A program made the translations under genes and the position numbers. From Collimonas sp. OK242 (GTDB lineage Bacteria > Pseudomonadota > Gammaproteobacteria > Burkholderiales > Burkholderiaceae_D): a DNA stretch of 64,000 bases. The notes under the pieces were generated by a model. The model saw only the letters and a list, made by a program, of their open reading frames with translations, was not told where the DNA came from and made no database searches. The number at the start of each line of letters is the position of its first letter. Positions within the stretch are counted from its first letter, which is position 1. The stretch spans positions 1-64,000 of the forward strand of contig NZ_FNOR01000015.1 in assembly GCF_900107095.1 (NCBI RefSeq). Direction: 5' to 3'. Positions 27,797-37,067 of this stretch are shown here, one piece after another.

Positions 27797-29146
27797 TTAA
27801 TTGCTGCGTGCGGCGCCGGATTTGGCCGAGTAGCCGTCATCCAGGGTTTTCAGGAAAGCGATCAGGTCTCCGATTTCCTCGTCATTCAGGGCGGGCGCAG
27901 CGCCTGCCTTGCGGTTCAAGGGAGCATCCAGGCTATCGATGTTGGCGCGGTAACGTGCCGGCAGATCGTCGAATTTGGCAAGCTTGCCTTTCACCTTCGG
28001 GTACCAGCTGGCGGGATTCGTATCGCGCGTGACATAAAAATGCATCATGTCGTCAAGCGTGTGGAAGCGGCCGTTATGAAAAAACACTTGGCGCGTCGCC
28101 ACGTTGCGCAAGGTGGGTGATTTGAACATGCCGCAGAATTCCGCTTCCTGCGCCATATCCTTGCGGCCGGGGCCGCAAATACCGAGATCGGCATACTTCG
28201 GATCGCGATTCGCTGCGATCTCCGGATTGCGCGGCACGCCCAGCGCCTGGAAGCCAAAATCGGTGAACTGCGCCGGCCGCCCTCCCGGCCCGGGGGTATC
28301 GATGTGGCATTTGGCGCAATTGCCCTTGGCGGGATTATTGAATAAACCGTAACCGCGCAATTCGGCCGGTGCAAAATCGGCGTTGCCAGCCATGGCTGCA
28401 TCGAATTTGCTGGTGTAGGGATGAAAGTTCGGGTCTTCAGTCTGGAATGCTTCCAGCGCCAGCGTCGCCTGTTCCAGCGCTGCTGCCGGATGATCGAAAA
28501 TGTCGGCGCCATAGACGCGCCGGAAATGCTCGGCATAGCCGGCGTTTTGCAGTTTGGCGACCACCGCGGCCGGATTCGGATTGGCCATTTCGTTGACGTT
28601 AAGCAGCGGAATCAACGCTTGTTCATGCAGCGAATCGACCGCGCCGTCGCGCGTGAAGCCGCCGGTAGGGCCCTCGTCCTCGGTCTCATCCGGGCCCGGC
28701 ACATAGTAGTGGCGCGTGAACTTGGGGGTGAAACCCAGATAGCGCAACGACGGCACGGCCCGCGTGCCCTGCCGCTGCATGTCGGCGCCGCCCGGTTGCA
28801 CCGCCAGGCCGTTGGGCGGTCCGTAAGCATGATCGGGACTATGGCAGGTGGCGCAAGACATTTTGCCCGAAGCCGACAGCGACGGGTCGAAGAATATTTG
28901 CTTGCCCAGACTCGCCGCCGCACTCAGCGCAGCCGGCGGCTCGGGGTAGCGCACCCACATCTTCAAGGACGGCTTCGGCGCGGCCGGGGTTGCACCAGCC
29001 GACGGCGCCAGCGCAGCTGCGCGTGTAACCCGGGCCGGCGTTTCTGCGTCGTGACAGCCGCCCAGCAGCGCAACGGCCAACAGCGCCACACCGATATGCC
29101 AGTGCTTACAAACAAGCCAATAATGATTGCTACTCAAAACTTTCAA
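27797..29146 (-). CDS. MauG/di-haem cytochrome c peroxidase-like lipoprotein (copy 1)
   Basis: A 449-residue lipoprotein. A hydrophobic segment ends in LLGGC (lipidated Cys31). Haem 1 is CATCH (Cys98, Cys101, His102) in KMSCATCHSPDHAYG; haem 2 is CAKCH (Cys277-His281). GPTGG...DGAVDSLHEQALIPL is the family mid-block. In VFFHNGRFHTLDDMMHFY the residue at the position of the peroxidase axial Met is Tyr371, as in MauG. Two extra Cys (324, 338) are also in the paralogue. The start TTG at 29146 is uncertain. Its neighbour upstream on the strand is a phosphoesterase lipoprotein. Periplasmic, membrane-anchored. Confidence 0.88.
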   Translation of the reverse strand: MKVLSSNHYWLVCKHWHIGVALLAVALLGGCHDAETPARVTRAAALAPSAGATPAAPKPSLKMWVRYPEPPAALSAAASLGKQIFFDPSLSASGKMSCATCHSPDHAYGPPNGLAVQPGGADMQRQGTRAVPSLRYLGFTPKFTRHYYVPGPDETEDEGPTGGFTRDGAVDSLHEQALIPLLNVNEMANPNPAAVVAKLQNAGYAEHFRRVYGADIFDHPAAALEQATLALEAFQTEDPNFHPYTSKFDAAMAGNADFAPAELRGYGLFNNPAKGNCAKCHIDTPGPGGRPAQFTDFGFQALGVPRNPEIAANRDPKYADLGICGPGRKDMAQEAEFCGMFKSPTLRNVATRQVFFHNGRFHTLDDMMHFYVTRDTNPASWYPKVKGKLAKFDDLPARYRANIDSLDAPLNRKAGAAPALNDEEIGDLIAFLKTLDDGYSAKSGAARSN

Positions 29147-29162
29147 TCCATTTCAATAATTT

Positions 29163-29216
29163 AATTGGGGTCAGAGTCAAATTTATTTGGACATATATTC
29201 GACTCTGACCCTAATT
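29163..29216. repeat. Long inverted repeat between phosphoesterase and di-haem genes (REP-like or terminator)
   Basis: A 16-bp stem with one G-T pair (AATTGGGGTCAGAGTC at 29163-29178, partner 29201-29216) and a 22-nt AT-rich loop. The GGGTCAGAGTC motif resembles dispersed palindromic elements seen in several betaproteobacterial genomes. It lies between the stop of phosphoesterase 1 (29225) and the start of di-haem protein 1 (29146), where it could end or stabilise the transcript. Confidence 0.6.
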
Positions 29217-29224
29217 TATGCGGC

Positions 29225-31645
29225 TTAGAAACTGAACATGGCCATCAGGTCGCCGATGGCGGTGGTGTTCACCGGGCGGTACTGATCGGCGGCGAGGCTG
29301 ACCGGGTTGGGCAGGTTGTCGCGGCTACGCGGCGAGAGCGGTGTCAGGCGCCAGTTGCGTTCGATGAATTTCAACACCGAGGAGTGATCGTAATAGGTGT
29401 GATCGATGAAGCCGGTGCGGGCGTAAGGCGATACCACCAGGAACGGGATGCGCGGGCCGTCGCCGAAGAAGTCGACGTTCTGGATGTAGCCGGTATCGAA
29501 ATGGCCGCCGCCTTCATCGGTGGTGACCAGGATCGCGGTATGGGCCCACAAGGCCGGATTGGCTTTGACCTTGGCGATCAGGTCCTGCAGAAACGCTTCA
29601 TAGCGGGCCGGCGCGGAATAGCCGGGATGACCGCTGTCAAGGTTCTTCGGCACCACAAACGATACCGATGGCAATGTGCCTTGGGCGACGTCGTTATAGA
29701 ACGTCGTCAGGCCGGCCAGGTTGGATTTCAGGTTGCTGTTCATGACGTTGCTGGACGCCACCAGCGGGTCGCCGATAGCGTTGTATTGAACTATTTGCGC
29801 AATCGCTACTGGAAACCCCAAGGCGGCGGCATCGGCGCTCACATCCGCTATGTCGCGGCCGCCGGTGTACCACTTCCAGCCAACGTTTTTCTTCGCCAGT
29901 CCTTCGGCGATGGTCGGTACGGTTTGCGGCGGGTAGTTGTAATTGTTGGGGCCGATCGGCTGCACGTTGCCGTTCATGTCGTAGCCGGGATTGTAATTGT
30001 TGACCAGGTAGTATTTGCCGGCGTCGCAATTGCTCTTGACCTTCTTGCCGCTCAGGAAATTCAGGATGGCGCCGACGCCAGGCTGGCCCGCGTCGGAACA
30101 GTTGACGTAGGAACCGCCCTGGTAGCCGTCTTGCGTATAGAAATTCGCGGTTTGCGCCAGCGGATTCGGATTCTCGATCTGGTTCGCCGGCGGTGCGCCA
30201 ACCGCGCCGCCAGTATTGAAGTACGGCAGGTCGCCGGTGGCGATGGTGAAGAAGTTGGCGCCGGTGCCGCCCATGATGCCCTGATGATAGTTATCGCTCA
30301 AGGCATATTGCTGCGCCAGCGATTTGAAGAAAGGCGCATCGCCGCTGGCCATGTTGAGGAAGCCCATCAGCTCGCCGCCTTGCCCCGGGTTGCTTGGCGT
30401 GATGCCTTTGGTGTCGCCGCCTTGGCCGACGCTGTCCGCGACCCAGGTAAACAGGTCGTGCTTGGCGTTGTCGCCGCCGGTTTGCTGCCACATCTGGAAG
30501 AAACGATGCACCGGATCGCCGGTCTGGGCGCTGGTCGCGGTACCGTAAGGCACATATTTGGTGAGCTGGAACGGCCCGCTCGGCAGATTCCCCGGGAAGC
30601 GGGTATCCGGCACGCCGCCCGGATCCTGGAAGGTCGGCGGCGCGAGTTCGCCTATCGCTGTCGGCTGCGGCAAGGTGGGGTAAGCGCTGCCGCGAGCCGG
30701 GTTAAGCGCATAGGCGGTCTGGGTCGTGCCCTGGTTTTGCAGCGCCAGGCTGAAATTCGGGCCGGGCGTGCCGTCGGCGTTGATGATGCCTTGCGATAAC
30801 AGATTATTCACGGTTTGACCCTGAGGCGGCTGATACGCCCCGAATACCGCATCGAAGGTTTGGTTTTCGCCGACGATCACGATGACGTTCTGGATCGGCG
30901 TGGTAGTCGGCCCGTTGTTCAGCGCCACCACGGACTGGATCGCGGCGGCTGGCAATGCGCCGCTGACGTTGCCGGTGGCCGGAATCGTCAGGACCGCCCG
31001 ATTGGCGTCGGCGCCGACTGCGATCTGGCCGGTATGCACAGTGAAGTGCGTCAGGTCGAACAAATTGTCGAGTGGATCGGCGGCGGAGGCTTGGTATACG
31101 GTGCTGCCTATCGGGTCGCTGGTTTCGCTGGCGGGAACGTTGAGCGCAGTGAACAAAGGCTGCAGCGGGAAGGAAACGTCGCTGACCGCCTGCGCTATGC
31201 TGATGGCGCTGATTTTGGCGGCACTGATTTGCGCCGCAGTCGGGCTGCCGTTCGGGATCTGGCCGAGCACGCGCTGGGTGATCAGCGAGGTCAGCGGATT
31301 CAGATTGGCGCGCACGGTACTGCCTAGACTTGCTTGTGTCGAAGCCGGATTGATGACGGCGGACAGGGTAGCGGCACTGCCGTCGGCATCGTTGAATGGC
31401 GCTGTCAAAATGAAGGGCGCAGTACCTTTGAGCGCCAGCGTGAACTTGCCATTGGCATCGGTGAGCGCCGTCTGGACGTTCTGGCCGCTGCTGTCGGTGA
31501 TGGTGACGGTGACGCCAGCCAGTGCTTTACCGCTCGCCGCAACGCCGCTGACCGTGGCGCCGCCGGCGCCGGACGAACTACCGCCGCTGCAGCCGCTCAG
31601 ATAGACTAGCGTTGCGCATGCCAGCGCAAGGGAACGAGGTTTCAT
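29225..31645 (-). CDS. Lipoprotein phosphoesterase, PF04185 type (copy 1)
   Basis: An 806-residue lipoprotein. Signal with LSGC (Cys19), a carboxypeptidase-regulatory-like beta domain (about 30-110), then a phosphoesterase domain from about residue 250: IQNVIVIVGENQTFDAVFG, NYHQGIMGGTGANF, TTDEGGGHFDTGY, and SPYARTGFIDHTYYDHSSV. The family includes phospholipase C and acid phosphatase AcpA, using acidic and His residues to hold the metal. A surface-exposed or periplasmic phosphatase or phospholipase is expected. Upstream of di-haem protein 1 on the same strand; paralogue at 38522. Confidence 0.88.
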   Translation of the reverse strand: MKPRSLALACATLVYLSGCSGGSSSGAGGATVSGVAASGKALAGVTVTITDSSGQNVQTALTDANGKFTLALKGTAPFILTAPFNDADGSAATLSAVINPASTQASLGSTVRANLNPLTSLITQRVLGQIPNGSPTAAQISAAKISAISIAQAVSDVSFPLQPLFTALNVPASETSDPIGSTVYQASAADPLDNLFDLTHFTVHTGQIAVGADANRAVLTIPATGNVSGALPAAAIQSVVALNNGPTTTPIQNVIVIVGENQTFDAVFGAYQPPQGQTVNNLLSQGIINADGTPGPNFSLALQNQGTTQTAYALNPARGSAYPTLPQPTAIGELAPPTFQDPGGVPDTRFPGNLPSGPFQLTKYVPYGTATSAQTGDPVHRFFQMWQQTGGDNAKHDLFTWVADSVGQGGDTKGITPSNPGQGGELMGFLNMASGDAPFFKSLAQQYALSDNYHQGIMGGTGANFFTIATGDLPYFNTGGAVGAPPANQIENPNPLAQTANFYTQDGYQGGSYVNCSDAGQPGVGAILNFLSGKKVKSNCDAGKYYLVNNYNPGYDMNGNVQPIGPNNYNYPPQTVPTIAEGLAKKNVGWKWYTGGRDIADVSADAAALGFPVAIAQIVQYNAIGDPLVASSNVMNSNLKSNLAGLTTFYNDVAQGTLPSVSFVVPKNLDSGHPGYSAPARYEAFLQDLIAKVKANPALWAHTAILVTTDEGGGHFDTGYIQNVDFFGDGPRIPFLVVSPYARTGFIDHTYYDHSSVLKFIERNWRLTPLSPRSRDNLPNPVSLAADQYRPVNTTAIGDLMAMFSF

Positions 31646-31863
31646 GAAATTATCCTGTTATCGGAATGATGGTTATAGTCGGCTAGATGTGCATGGGCGC
31701 CAGGTGCGGACAGCATGCATTCAAATAGTATTCTATTGTCATCTGGAAATATGACTTCCTGATGTCAGAATTTTCCAGTTCTCTAAAAACAACAAATCGT
31801 TTAGAGTATGCCGTCCATTGCCTTGGATGAATTAGTGTGTTGCGTTCAGAAAAAAGGCAGCTT

Positions 31864-31971
31864 ATGAAAATGTCGCCGATACTCCTGCTGCCTGGCGCCT
31901 TGCTGGTCTCGGATATGGCGCTGGCGCAAACAAACAATATTTCTCCGATAAGGTCTTTTCAAGCAACATGA
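31864..31971 (+). pseudogene. Signal-peptide remnant of a truncated exported protein
   Basis: A 35-residue reading frame with a good AAAGGCAG ribosome site. It starts with a complete Sec signal peptide (MKMSPILLLPGALLVSDMAL, then AQ at the likely cleavage site), then runs only 13 more residues before TGA. The TGA overlaps the ATG of the next gene (ATGA). Probably the 5' stub of a gene whose body has been replaced by the downstream glycosyltransferase-like gene, although a genuine micro-peptide cannot be excluded. Confidence 0.35.
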
Positions 31972-33218
31972 CTAATTCCAATAATCTGGCGGCGGCCTAT
32001 GCCGCCTATCAAACTGAGGCGAATTTAGACGCCGCGCTGAGATTCATTCGTCTATTGCGCAGCGCCGGAAAAGTTGAAGACGCGATTGCCCTCGCCCATC
32101 AATGGTCGTCCAAAGCTGAAACGTTGATGGGTCGGGCGCAGCTTGGCATCGATATGAGTTATCTCGGCATGTTCGCAGCAGCGGAAATATTGTTGCAAGA
32201 GGTGTTGCCGCAACTCGCGTCCGATGCCGAAGCCTACTACCAGGTACAGACCGAACTGTCGGTAGTGAAATACTGTCAGGGTAATTTTCATGAAGCTCAT
32301 GCGCTGCAGAAATCGCTGCACCAGCCACAGTGGTGCGAGGTGTGGACACGTCTGGCCTCGGCCAATCGGGACAACAGCTGGTTTTTACCGTTCAATGACA
32401 AGGTTCTTCACAATCAGCCGGTCGCCGGCAAGTGCATTCTGGTATCCGGTGAGGGCGGGGCCGGCGATCTGCTGCAACTGTGTCGTTACATGGAGAGACT
32501 GCGGCAAGAAGGAGCTGCGACTATCTATTGCAGCGCGCCGCCGTCTCTGCACGGCTTACTGAAAAATGGCGGTCTGGCTATCGAGGTGGTTGAAGCATCG
32601 CATGAGCTGATGCGTGAATGCGATTTCATCACCTGGCCTTTCGCCTTGTTTACCCGTTATCAGCAGAGTCCTTATTTTCCCAGTGCGGCTGATGCTTATC
32701 TGGCGCTGGCCGCCGATTACATACTGCCAGACTTGATTCAGGAAAAACTCCGGGGGCAAGCGGGCAATCGGAAAAGGATAGGGTTGAACTGGCGCAGCGG
32801 CACTACGGTACGTCATGAACCGTTCCGCTCGATGGAATTGCAAACCTTGCTGCCGCTGCTTGAAAATTCCTCCGCCGAGTTTTTCTCTCTGCAGGTGGGT
32901 GAGCTGAACGAGCAAGAAAAAATGCTGATGGAACGCCATCGGATAGTCGATCTGGGGGCGCACCTGCGCTCGTTCGAAGATACCGCCCACGTGATGGAGC
33001 AGCTGGACCTGCTGATTTCCGTCGATTCCGCGCCGGCGCATCTGGCCGGCGCACGCAACCGGCCGGTGTGGCTCATGTTGGCGCAAGCAAGCGATTACCG
33101 GTGGTACGACTGCCAGCGTTTCACGCCTTGGTATTCTTCCATGCGGCTGTACCGCCAGGCCAGGTTGGGCGACTGGCAGCCGGTGATCGCCGACATGGCT
33201 GAGGCATTGCGCGGCTAG
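31968..33218 (+). CDS. TPR/glycosyltransferase-like (GT-B fold) protein
   Basis: A 416-residue protein. The first 130 residues look like TPR helices (AALRFIRLLRSAGKVEDAIA and similar). The C-terminal domain resembles heptosyltransferase/TPR-GT-B fold enzymes: KRIGLNWRSGTTVRHEPFRS and the nucleotide-sugar pocket LDLLISVDSAPAHLAG, then RPVWLMLAQASDYRWYD. No signal peptide. It probably transfers or binds sugars on proteins or lipids; exact donor unknown. It starts within the stop of a 35-codon stub. It converges with the FkbM methyltransferase gene, 76 nt away. Confidence 0.75.
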   Translation: MTNSNNLAAAYAAYQTEANLDAALRFIRLLRSAGKVEDAIALAHQWSSKAETLMGRAQLGIDMSYLGMFAAAEILLQEVLPQLASDAEAYYQVQTELSVVKYCQGNFHEAHALQKSLHQPQWCEVWTRLASANRDNSWFLPFNDKVLHNQPVAGKCILVSGEGGAGDLLQLCRYMERLRQEGAATIYCSAPPSLHGLLKNGGLAIEVVEASHELMRECDFITWPFALFTRYQQSPYFPSAADAYLALAADYILPDLIQEKLRGQAGNRKRIGLNWRSGTTVRHEPFRSMELQTLLPLLENSSAEFFSLQVGELNEQEKMLMERHRIVDLGAHLRSFEDTAHVMEQLDLLISVDSAPAHLAGARNRPVWLMLAQASDYRWYDCQRFTPWYSSMRLYRQARLGDWQPVIADMAEALRG

Positions 33219-33294
33219 AGTCCGCCAGTCGGGAAATGAGTACGGTGCATGCCAACGTCGCAGATGGTTTTTTCAGATTTCTTGAGTGCTGCTC

Positions 33295-34119
33295 TCAAAC
33301 TGCATTTAAGAACACTACATTGTCCTTCAACGTGATCTGATGGACCGTTGGGTCGCTCATATGGACAGCAATGATGTTCAGCCCTGCGGGAAAGACGCGA
33401 TAGCCGAGGCCGGTGACGAAATTCTCAATGGCGGCACGATCGGACTTGAGGACTTCGATGATCATGATCGGGCGATGCCTCGATAGCGCTGACTGAGCAC
33501 CGCGCAATACATCCATTTCCATCCCTTCGACATCTAGCTTTACCAAGTCCAGACGTTCGAGATCGAGCGAATCCAAGCTGACCAGGGGAACCGTGTTGCA
33601 AGCCGAGGCATCATAGGAAATCCGCTGTCCGATGAATTCGTTGTTATCGTTCTGGCGCATCTCTAAACTACCGAAACTCGCGGGTGTGAAATAGTCCGGC
33701 GCCGGCACGGCTAACTCGCCGCACTGTTCGCCAAGAGCGGCAAGCCTCACACGGGCATTCAAGCAATTATTCAAAGCTACATTGCCGGCTAAAGCGTAAT
33801 ACACGGCTTCTTGCGCTTCAAAGCTCAATACCCGCCCCCAACCATACATGTGCCGAGCCCACTCGATCGTGTGTACGCCAATATTTGCGCCGCCGTCGAT
33901 TGCAACGATACCGTCGCCGAAATGGCTGCGGCGACAGTTGAGCAATGCCAAGGCGAAACCAATCTCGCTTTCGTCGAAACTTGAATTGCTCAGTATCTGG
34001 TAGCCGACACCGTAACCCTCATTGCCGTTGACCATATGGTAATCATTGCGATTGACAATCATGCTGCCGTGATTGGAGGCTGCTAGCACGAAAGCGATGG
34101 GGCGGCGTGGAAATGACAT
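33295..34119 (-). CDS. FkbM-family SAM-dependent methyltransferase
   Basis: A 274-residue methyltransferase. The SAM-binding loop is IAIDGGANIGVHTIEW and the next motif is GRVLSFEAQEAVYYAL; the family signature LVKLDVEGMEMDVLRGA follows near residue 200. FkbM proteins O-methylate sugars, polyketides or glycans. With the convergent glycosyltransferase-like protein it could modify a glycan. An AAAGGA site precedes the ATG at 34119. Confidence 0.88.
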   Translation of the reverse strand: MSFPRRPIAFVLAASNHGSMIVNRNDYHMVNGNEGYGVGYQILSNSSFDESEIGFALALLNCRRSHFGDGIVAIDGGANIGVHTIEWARHMYGWGRVLSFEAQEAVYYALAGNVALNNCLNARVRLAALGEQCGELAVPAPDYFTPASFGSLEMRQNDNNEFIGQRISYDASACNTVPLVSLDSLDLERLDLVKLDVEGMEMDVLRGAQSALSRHRPIMIIEVLKSDRAAIENFVTGLGYRVFPAGLNIIAVHMSDPTVHQITLKDNVVFLNAV

Positions 34120-34430
34120 TATTCAAAATCCTTTAGGATGGATTGCTGCCGGCAATTCAGCGCTCCGGATATAGCTGTGAATGAGATTCGGGAAAAAAAA
34201 CCGATAGTCGAATGCCAGTTTCTCACAACTTGTCGCACCAGCAGTCATATCGATAGCAGCGCGCCAGATTGTGATTATTTATAAAATCTGTTATCTATGA
34301 GCAACGACATGAAAAATGTACAAAAGCATGGATCCGTTTGGAACCGGCTGGGATAATTGCTGTGTTTTAGAAAAGTGGCAATCCCGACACCTTTGGTAGA
34401 TGTGATCAATTTGAATCCCGGAGAGAGCAG
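34120..34430. other. Intergenic region with divergent promoters
   Basis: About 310 bases between the FkbM gene (leftward) and the Liv-type binding protein (rightward). No reading frame, RNA gene or strong hairpin was recognised. It is AT-richer than its surroundings, as expected for two promoters. Confidence 0.5.
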
Positions 34431-35570
34431 ATGCAGATTAATTCCAAGACCCAGTTGCTGACCATGGCCGTTGCCTTAGCGCTGACCGCTACCGTGCAGG
34501 CGCAGGAACAAGTGGTCAAAATCGCCCACGTCGGCCCGATCACCGGCCCGGTCGCGCATGTCGGCAAGGACAATGAAAACGGTGCGCGCATGGCGATCGA
34601 CGACCTGAACGCCAAACATCTGGTCATCGGCGGCAAGCAGATCCAGTTCGTTTTGCAGGCTGAAGACGACGGCAGCGATCCGAAGCAAGCTACCAGCATC
34701 GCCCAGAAGCTGGTTGACGCCAAAGTGGCGGCGGTTGTCGGGCATCTGCAATCCGGCACTTCGATCCCTGCTTCGAAAATCTATTTCGACGCCGGCATCC
34801 CGCAAATTTCACCTTCCGCGACCAGCGCCAAATATACCGAACAAGGTTTCAACACGACTTTCCGCGTGGTGGCCAACGACTCCCAGCTCGGCGCTGCGAT
34901 GGGCCGTTATGCAGCAAGAACCTTGCATGCGAAACGCATCGCGGTGATCGACGACCGTACCGCCTACGGCCAGGGACTGGCCAACGAGTTCCTCAAAGAC
35001 GCCAAAGCCAACGGCGTCGAGATTGTGTCCACGCAGTACACGAACGATAGAGCCACCGATTTCAGCGCCATCCTCACTGCCGTCAAGGCCAAGCAGCCAG
35101 ACCTGATTTTCTTCGGCGGCATCGATGCCAGCGCCGGCACCATGTTGCGCCAGATGCGGCAACTTGGCATCAGCGCCAATTTCATGGGCGGCGATGCTAT
35201 CTGCACCGGCGCCCTGCCGCGCCTGGCCGGCGAAGGTTTGATCGACGACAAGGTGTACTGCGCGATCGCAGGCGGGGTCGAAAATCCTGCGCCGCTTGAC
35301 GCGTTCAAGGCGGCTTACAAGAAGAAATACGATGCCGACATCGTCCAGTACGCGCCGTACACCTACGACGCCGTGATGATCATTGCCAAAGCCATGCAAC
35401 AGGCCAATTCGGTCGATCCTAAAAAATATCTGCCGGCGCTCAGCAAGATCCAGTACACCGGCGTGACAGGCAAGATCGCCTTTGACGAGAAAGGCGATAT
35501 CAAGAACGGCACGCTGTCGATCTATACCTTCAGGAAAGGCCAGCAGACCTTGCTGACGCTGACGAAGTAA
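34431..35570 (+). CDS. Periplasmic Leu/Ile/Val-type substrate-binding protein (LivJ family)
   Basis: A 379-residue protein with a Sec signal peptide (MQINSKTQLLTMAVALALTA, cut near VQA-Q). The mature part matches LivJ/LivK: KIAHVGPITGPVAHVGKDNENG, then VVGHLQSGTSIPASKIY, AVIDDRTAYGQGLA and the TLYT...KGQQTLLTL end. It should deliver amino acids or related solutes to an ABC transporter, but no livHMGF genes are present, so it is an orphan or works with a distant permease. A GGAGAGAG site precedes the ATG. Confidence 0.93.
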   Translation: MQINSKTQLLTMAVALALTATVQAQEQVVKIAHVGPITGPVAHVGKDNENGARMAIDDLNAKHLVIGGKQIQFVLQAEDDGSDPKQATSIAQKLVDAKVAAVVGHLQSGTSIPASKIYFDAGIPQISPSATSAKYTEQGFNTTFRVVANDSQLGAAMGRYAARTLHAKRIAVIDDRTAYGQGLANEFLKDAKANGVEIVSTQYTNDRATDFSAILTAVKAKQPDLIFFGGIDASAGTMLRQMRQLGISANFMGGDAICTGALPRLAGEGLIDDKVYCAIAGGVENPAPLDAFKAAYKKKYDADIVQYAPYTYDAVMIIAKAMQQANSVDPKKYLPALSKIQYTGVTGKIAFDEKGDIKNGTLSIYTFRKGQQTLLTLTK

Positions 35571-35604
35571 GCAGGATTTGCAGATCCACTCCTGAGGAGG
35601 GGCG

Positions 35605-36324
35605 TTGGCACAAGCAGCAAGCCGTACCGGGCGATTGTTCCTGCTGATGGACGCCTTGCGCAGCCATCGCCGGCCGGTGACGGCTGCCCGGCTGGCAGAG
35701 GATATGTCAGTCTCGGTGCGCACCATCTACCGCGACATGCAAACCTTGATCGAGTTGGGCGCGCCGATCGAGGGTGAGGCCGGTCTCGGCTATTTGCTGC
35801 GCTCCGGATTCTTCCTGCCGCCGCTGATGTTCAGTGAAGACGAGCTGGAAGCGCTGGTGCTGGGCGCGCGCTGGGTGCAGCGGCAAGGCGACGATGGCTT
35901 GACGCAAGCCGCTGCCAACGCGCTGAGCAAGATCGCCACCGCCTCGCCCGCCGACCTGCGCGACAGTATGGCGAACATGGGTTTGTGGCCGGCCAGCTAT
36001 CAACCGGAGCCGGCCGGCCAGTCGCCAAGCCCGAACCGCACGCTCGGCCCGATTCGCGAAGCGATCCGGCGCCAGCACAAAATCAGCATCAGTTATCGCG
36101 ACGAACACGGCAGCGCCACCGAAAGATTGATCTGGCCGATTGCGATCGCGTTCTTCGAAGGCAAACGCCTGGTCATCGGCTGGTGTGAGCTGCGCAGCGG
36201 ATTCCGCCATTTTCGTAACGACAGGATCAGCGTATTGACGGTGACCAAGATACGCTATCCGCAGCAGCGCAGCATGTTGTTGCAGGCCTGGCGCCGCGAG
36301 AATTCCTTCGCGCAAGACCAGTAA
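35605..36324 (+). CDS. YafY-type HTH/WYL transcriptional regulator
   Basis: A 239-residue protein: N-terminal winged HTH (RLFLLMDALRSHRRPVTAARLA then VSVRTIYRDMQTL), middle helical region, and a WYL-like C-terminus (ISYRDEHGSATERLIWPIAI with GWCELRSGFRHFRNDRI). WYL proteins sense nucleotides or other small ligands. TTG start with a GAGGAGGGG ribosome site. The GST gene lies 92 nt downstream with a perfect palindrome between, its probable operator. Confidence 0.88.
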   Translation: MAQAASRTGRLFLLMDALRSHRRPVTAARLAEDMSVSVRTIYRDMQTLIELGAPIEGEAGLGYLLRSGFFLPPLMFSEDELEALVLGARWVQRQGDDGLTQAAANALSKIATASPADLRDSMANMGLWPASYQPEPAGQSPSPNRTLGPIREAIRRQHKISISYRDEHGSATERLIWPIAIAFFEGKRLVIGWCELRSGFRHFRNDRISVLTVTKIRYPQQRSMLLQAWRRENSFAQDQ

Positions 36325-36344
36325 CATTTACTTGTCGAAATACT

Positions 36345-36363
36345 ACTGACACAGACTGTCAGT
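36345..36363. promoter_or_regulatory. Palindromic operator upstream of the GST gene
   Basis: ACTGACA (36345-36351) and TGTCAGT (36357-36363) form a perfect inverted repeat with a 5-nt spacer, 54 nt before the GST ATG and just after the WYL gene. YafY-like regulators are often found with this type of TGACA/TGTCA dyad before GST or glyoxalase genes. Confidence 0.6.
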
Positions 36364-36416
36364 GACCCGGGACTAAGATGCAGGCATCGCATCAACCACC
36401 TCGGGAGTTCATCATC

Positions 36417-37049
36417 ATGCGCCTCTATCATCATCCGATTTCAAGCAATGCACGCCGTGCCGTCATGACCGCCCATCATCTCGGGCTGCCGCTCGAGCTG
36501 GTGCAGATCGACCTGTCCAGCGCCGACCAGCGCAAGCATTTGCTGGCGCTTAATCCGAACGAGAAAATCCCGGTGCTGGTGGATGGCGATTTCATCTTGT
36601 GGGAATCTTGCGCGATCATGCAATACCTGGCCGACAAGACGCCGGGACAGACGGTCTATCCGACCGAGTTGCGGGCCAGGGCCGATGTCAACCGCTGGAT
36701 GTTCTGGTCGGCCCAGCATTTCGCGCCGGCGATAGCGATTTTTTACTGGGAAAATTTCATCAAGGGGCTGATCGGCGCCGGCCGGCCTGATACGATCGAG
36801 TTACAGCGCGGACTGATCGAGCTGGAAACCTTTGCCGGCGTACTGGATGGGCATTTGGCGCAGCGGCAATGGGTATCCGGAACCGGCCTGACCCTGGCCG
36901 ACCTGGCGCTTGCGGCACCGCTGATGGCGGCCGCGCCGGGCCGCGTGCCGCTGGCGCAGTACCGCAACTTGCTGGCCTGGTTCAGTCGCGTGCAGGAGCT
37001 TGATGCGTGGCGCCAGACTGCGCTTGAGGAAGAGCTTGCGATGGCGTGA
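36417..37049 (+). CDS. Glutathione S-transferase
   Basis: A 210-residue GST. The thioredoxin-like N-terminal domain (MRLYHHPISSNARRAVMTAH) carries the catalytic Ser of the SSNARR type. The cis-Pro motif is NEKIPVLVDGDFILWESCAIMQYLAD, and the C-terminal helical domain starts near residue 85 with VSGTGLTLADLALA as the N-capping motif. It conjugates or reduces electrophiles with glutathione. Start at 36417 chosen for the GGGAG site. Under likely control of the WYL regulator upstream. Confidence 0.92.
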   Translation: MRLYHHPISSNARRAVMTAHHLGLPLELVQIDLSSADQRKHLLALNPNEKIPVLVDGDFILWESCAIMQYLADKTPGQTVYPTELRARADVNRWMFWSAQHFAPAIAIFYWENFIKGLIGAGRPDTIELQRGLIELETFAGVLDGHLAQRQWVSGTGLTLADLALAAPLMAAAPGRVPLAQYRNLLAWFSRVQELDAWRQTALEEELAMA

Positions 37050-37067
37050 TCACATTTAAGGGCGATT

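Noticed and set aside
29165-30799. 544-codon plus-strand frame opposite phosphoesterase copy 1
   Set aside because: Same reason: the minus strand encodes the complete phosphoesterase; the plus-strand translation is low-complexity and also covers the inverted repeat.
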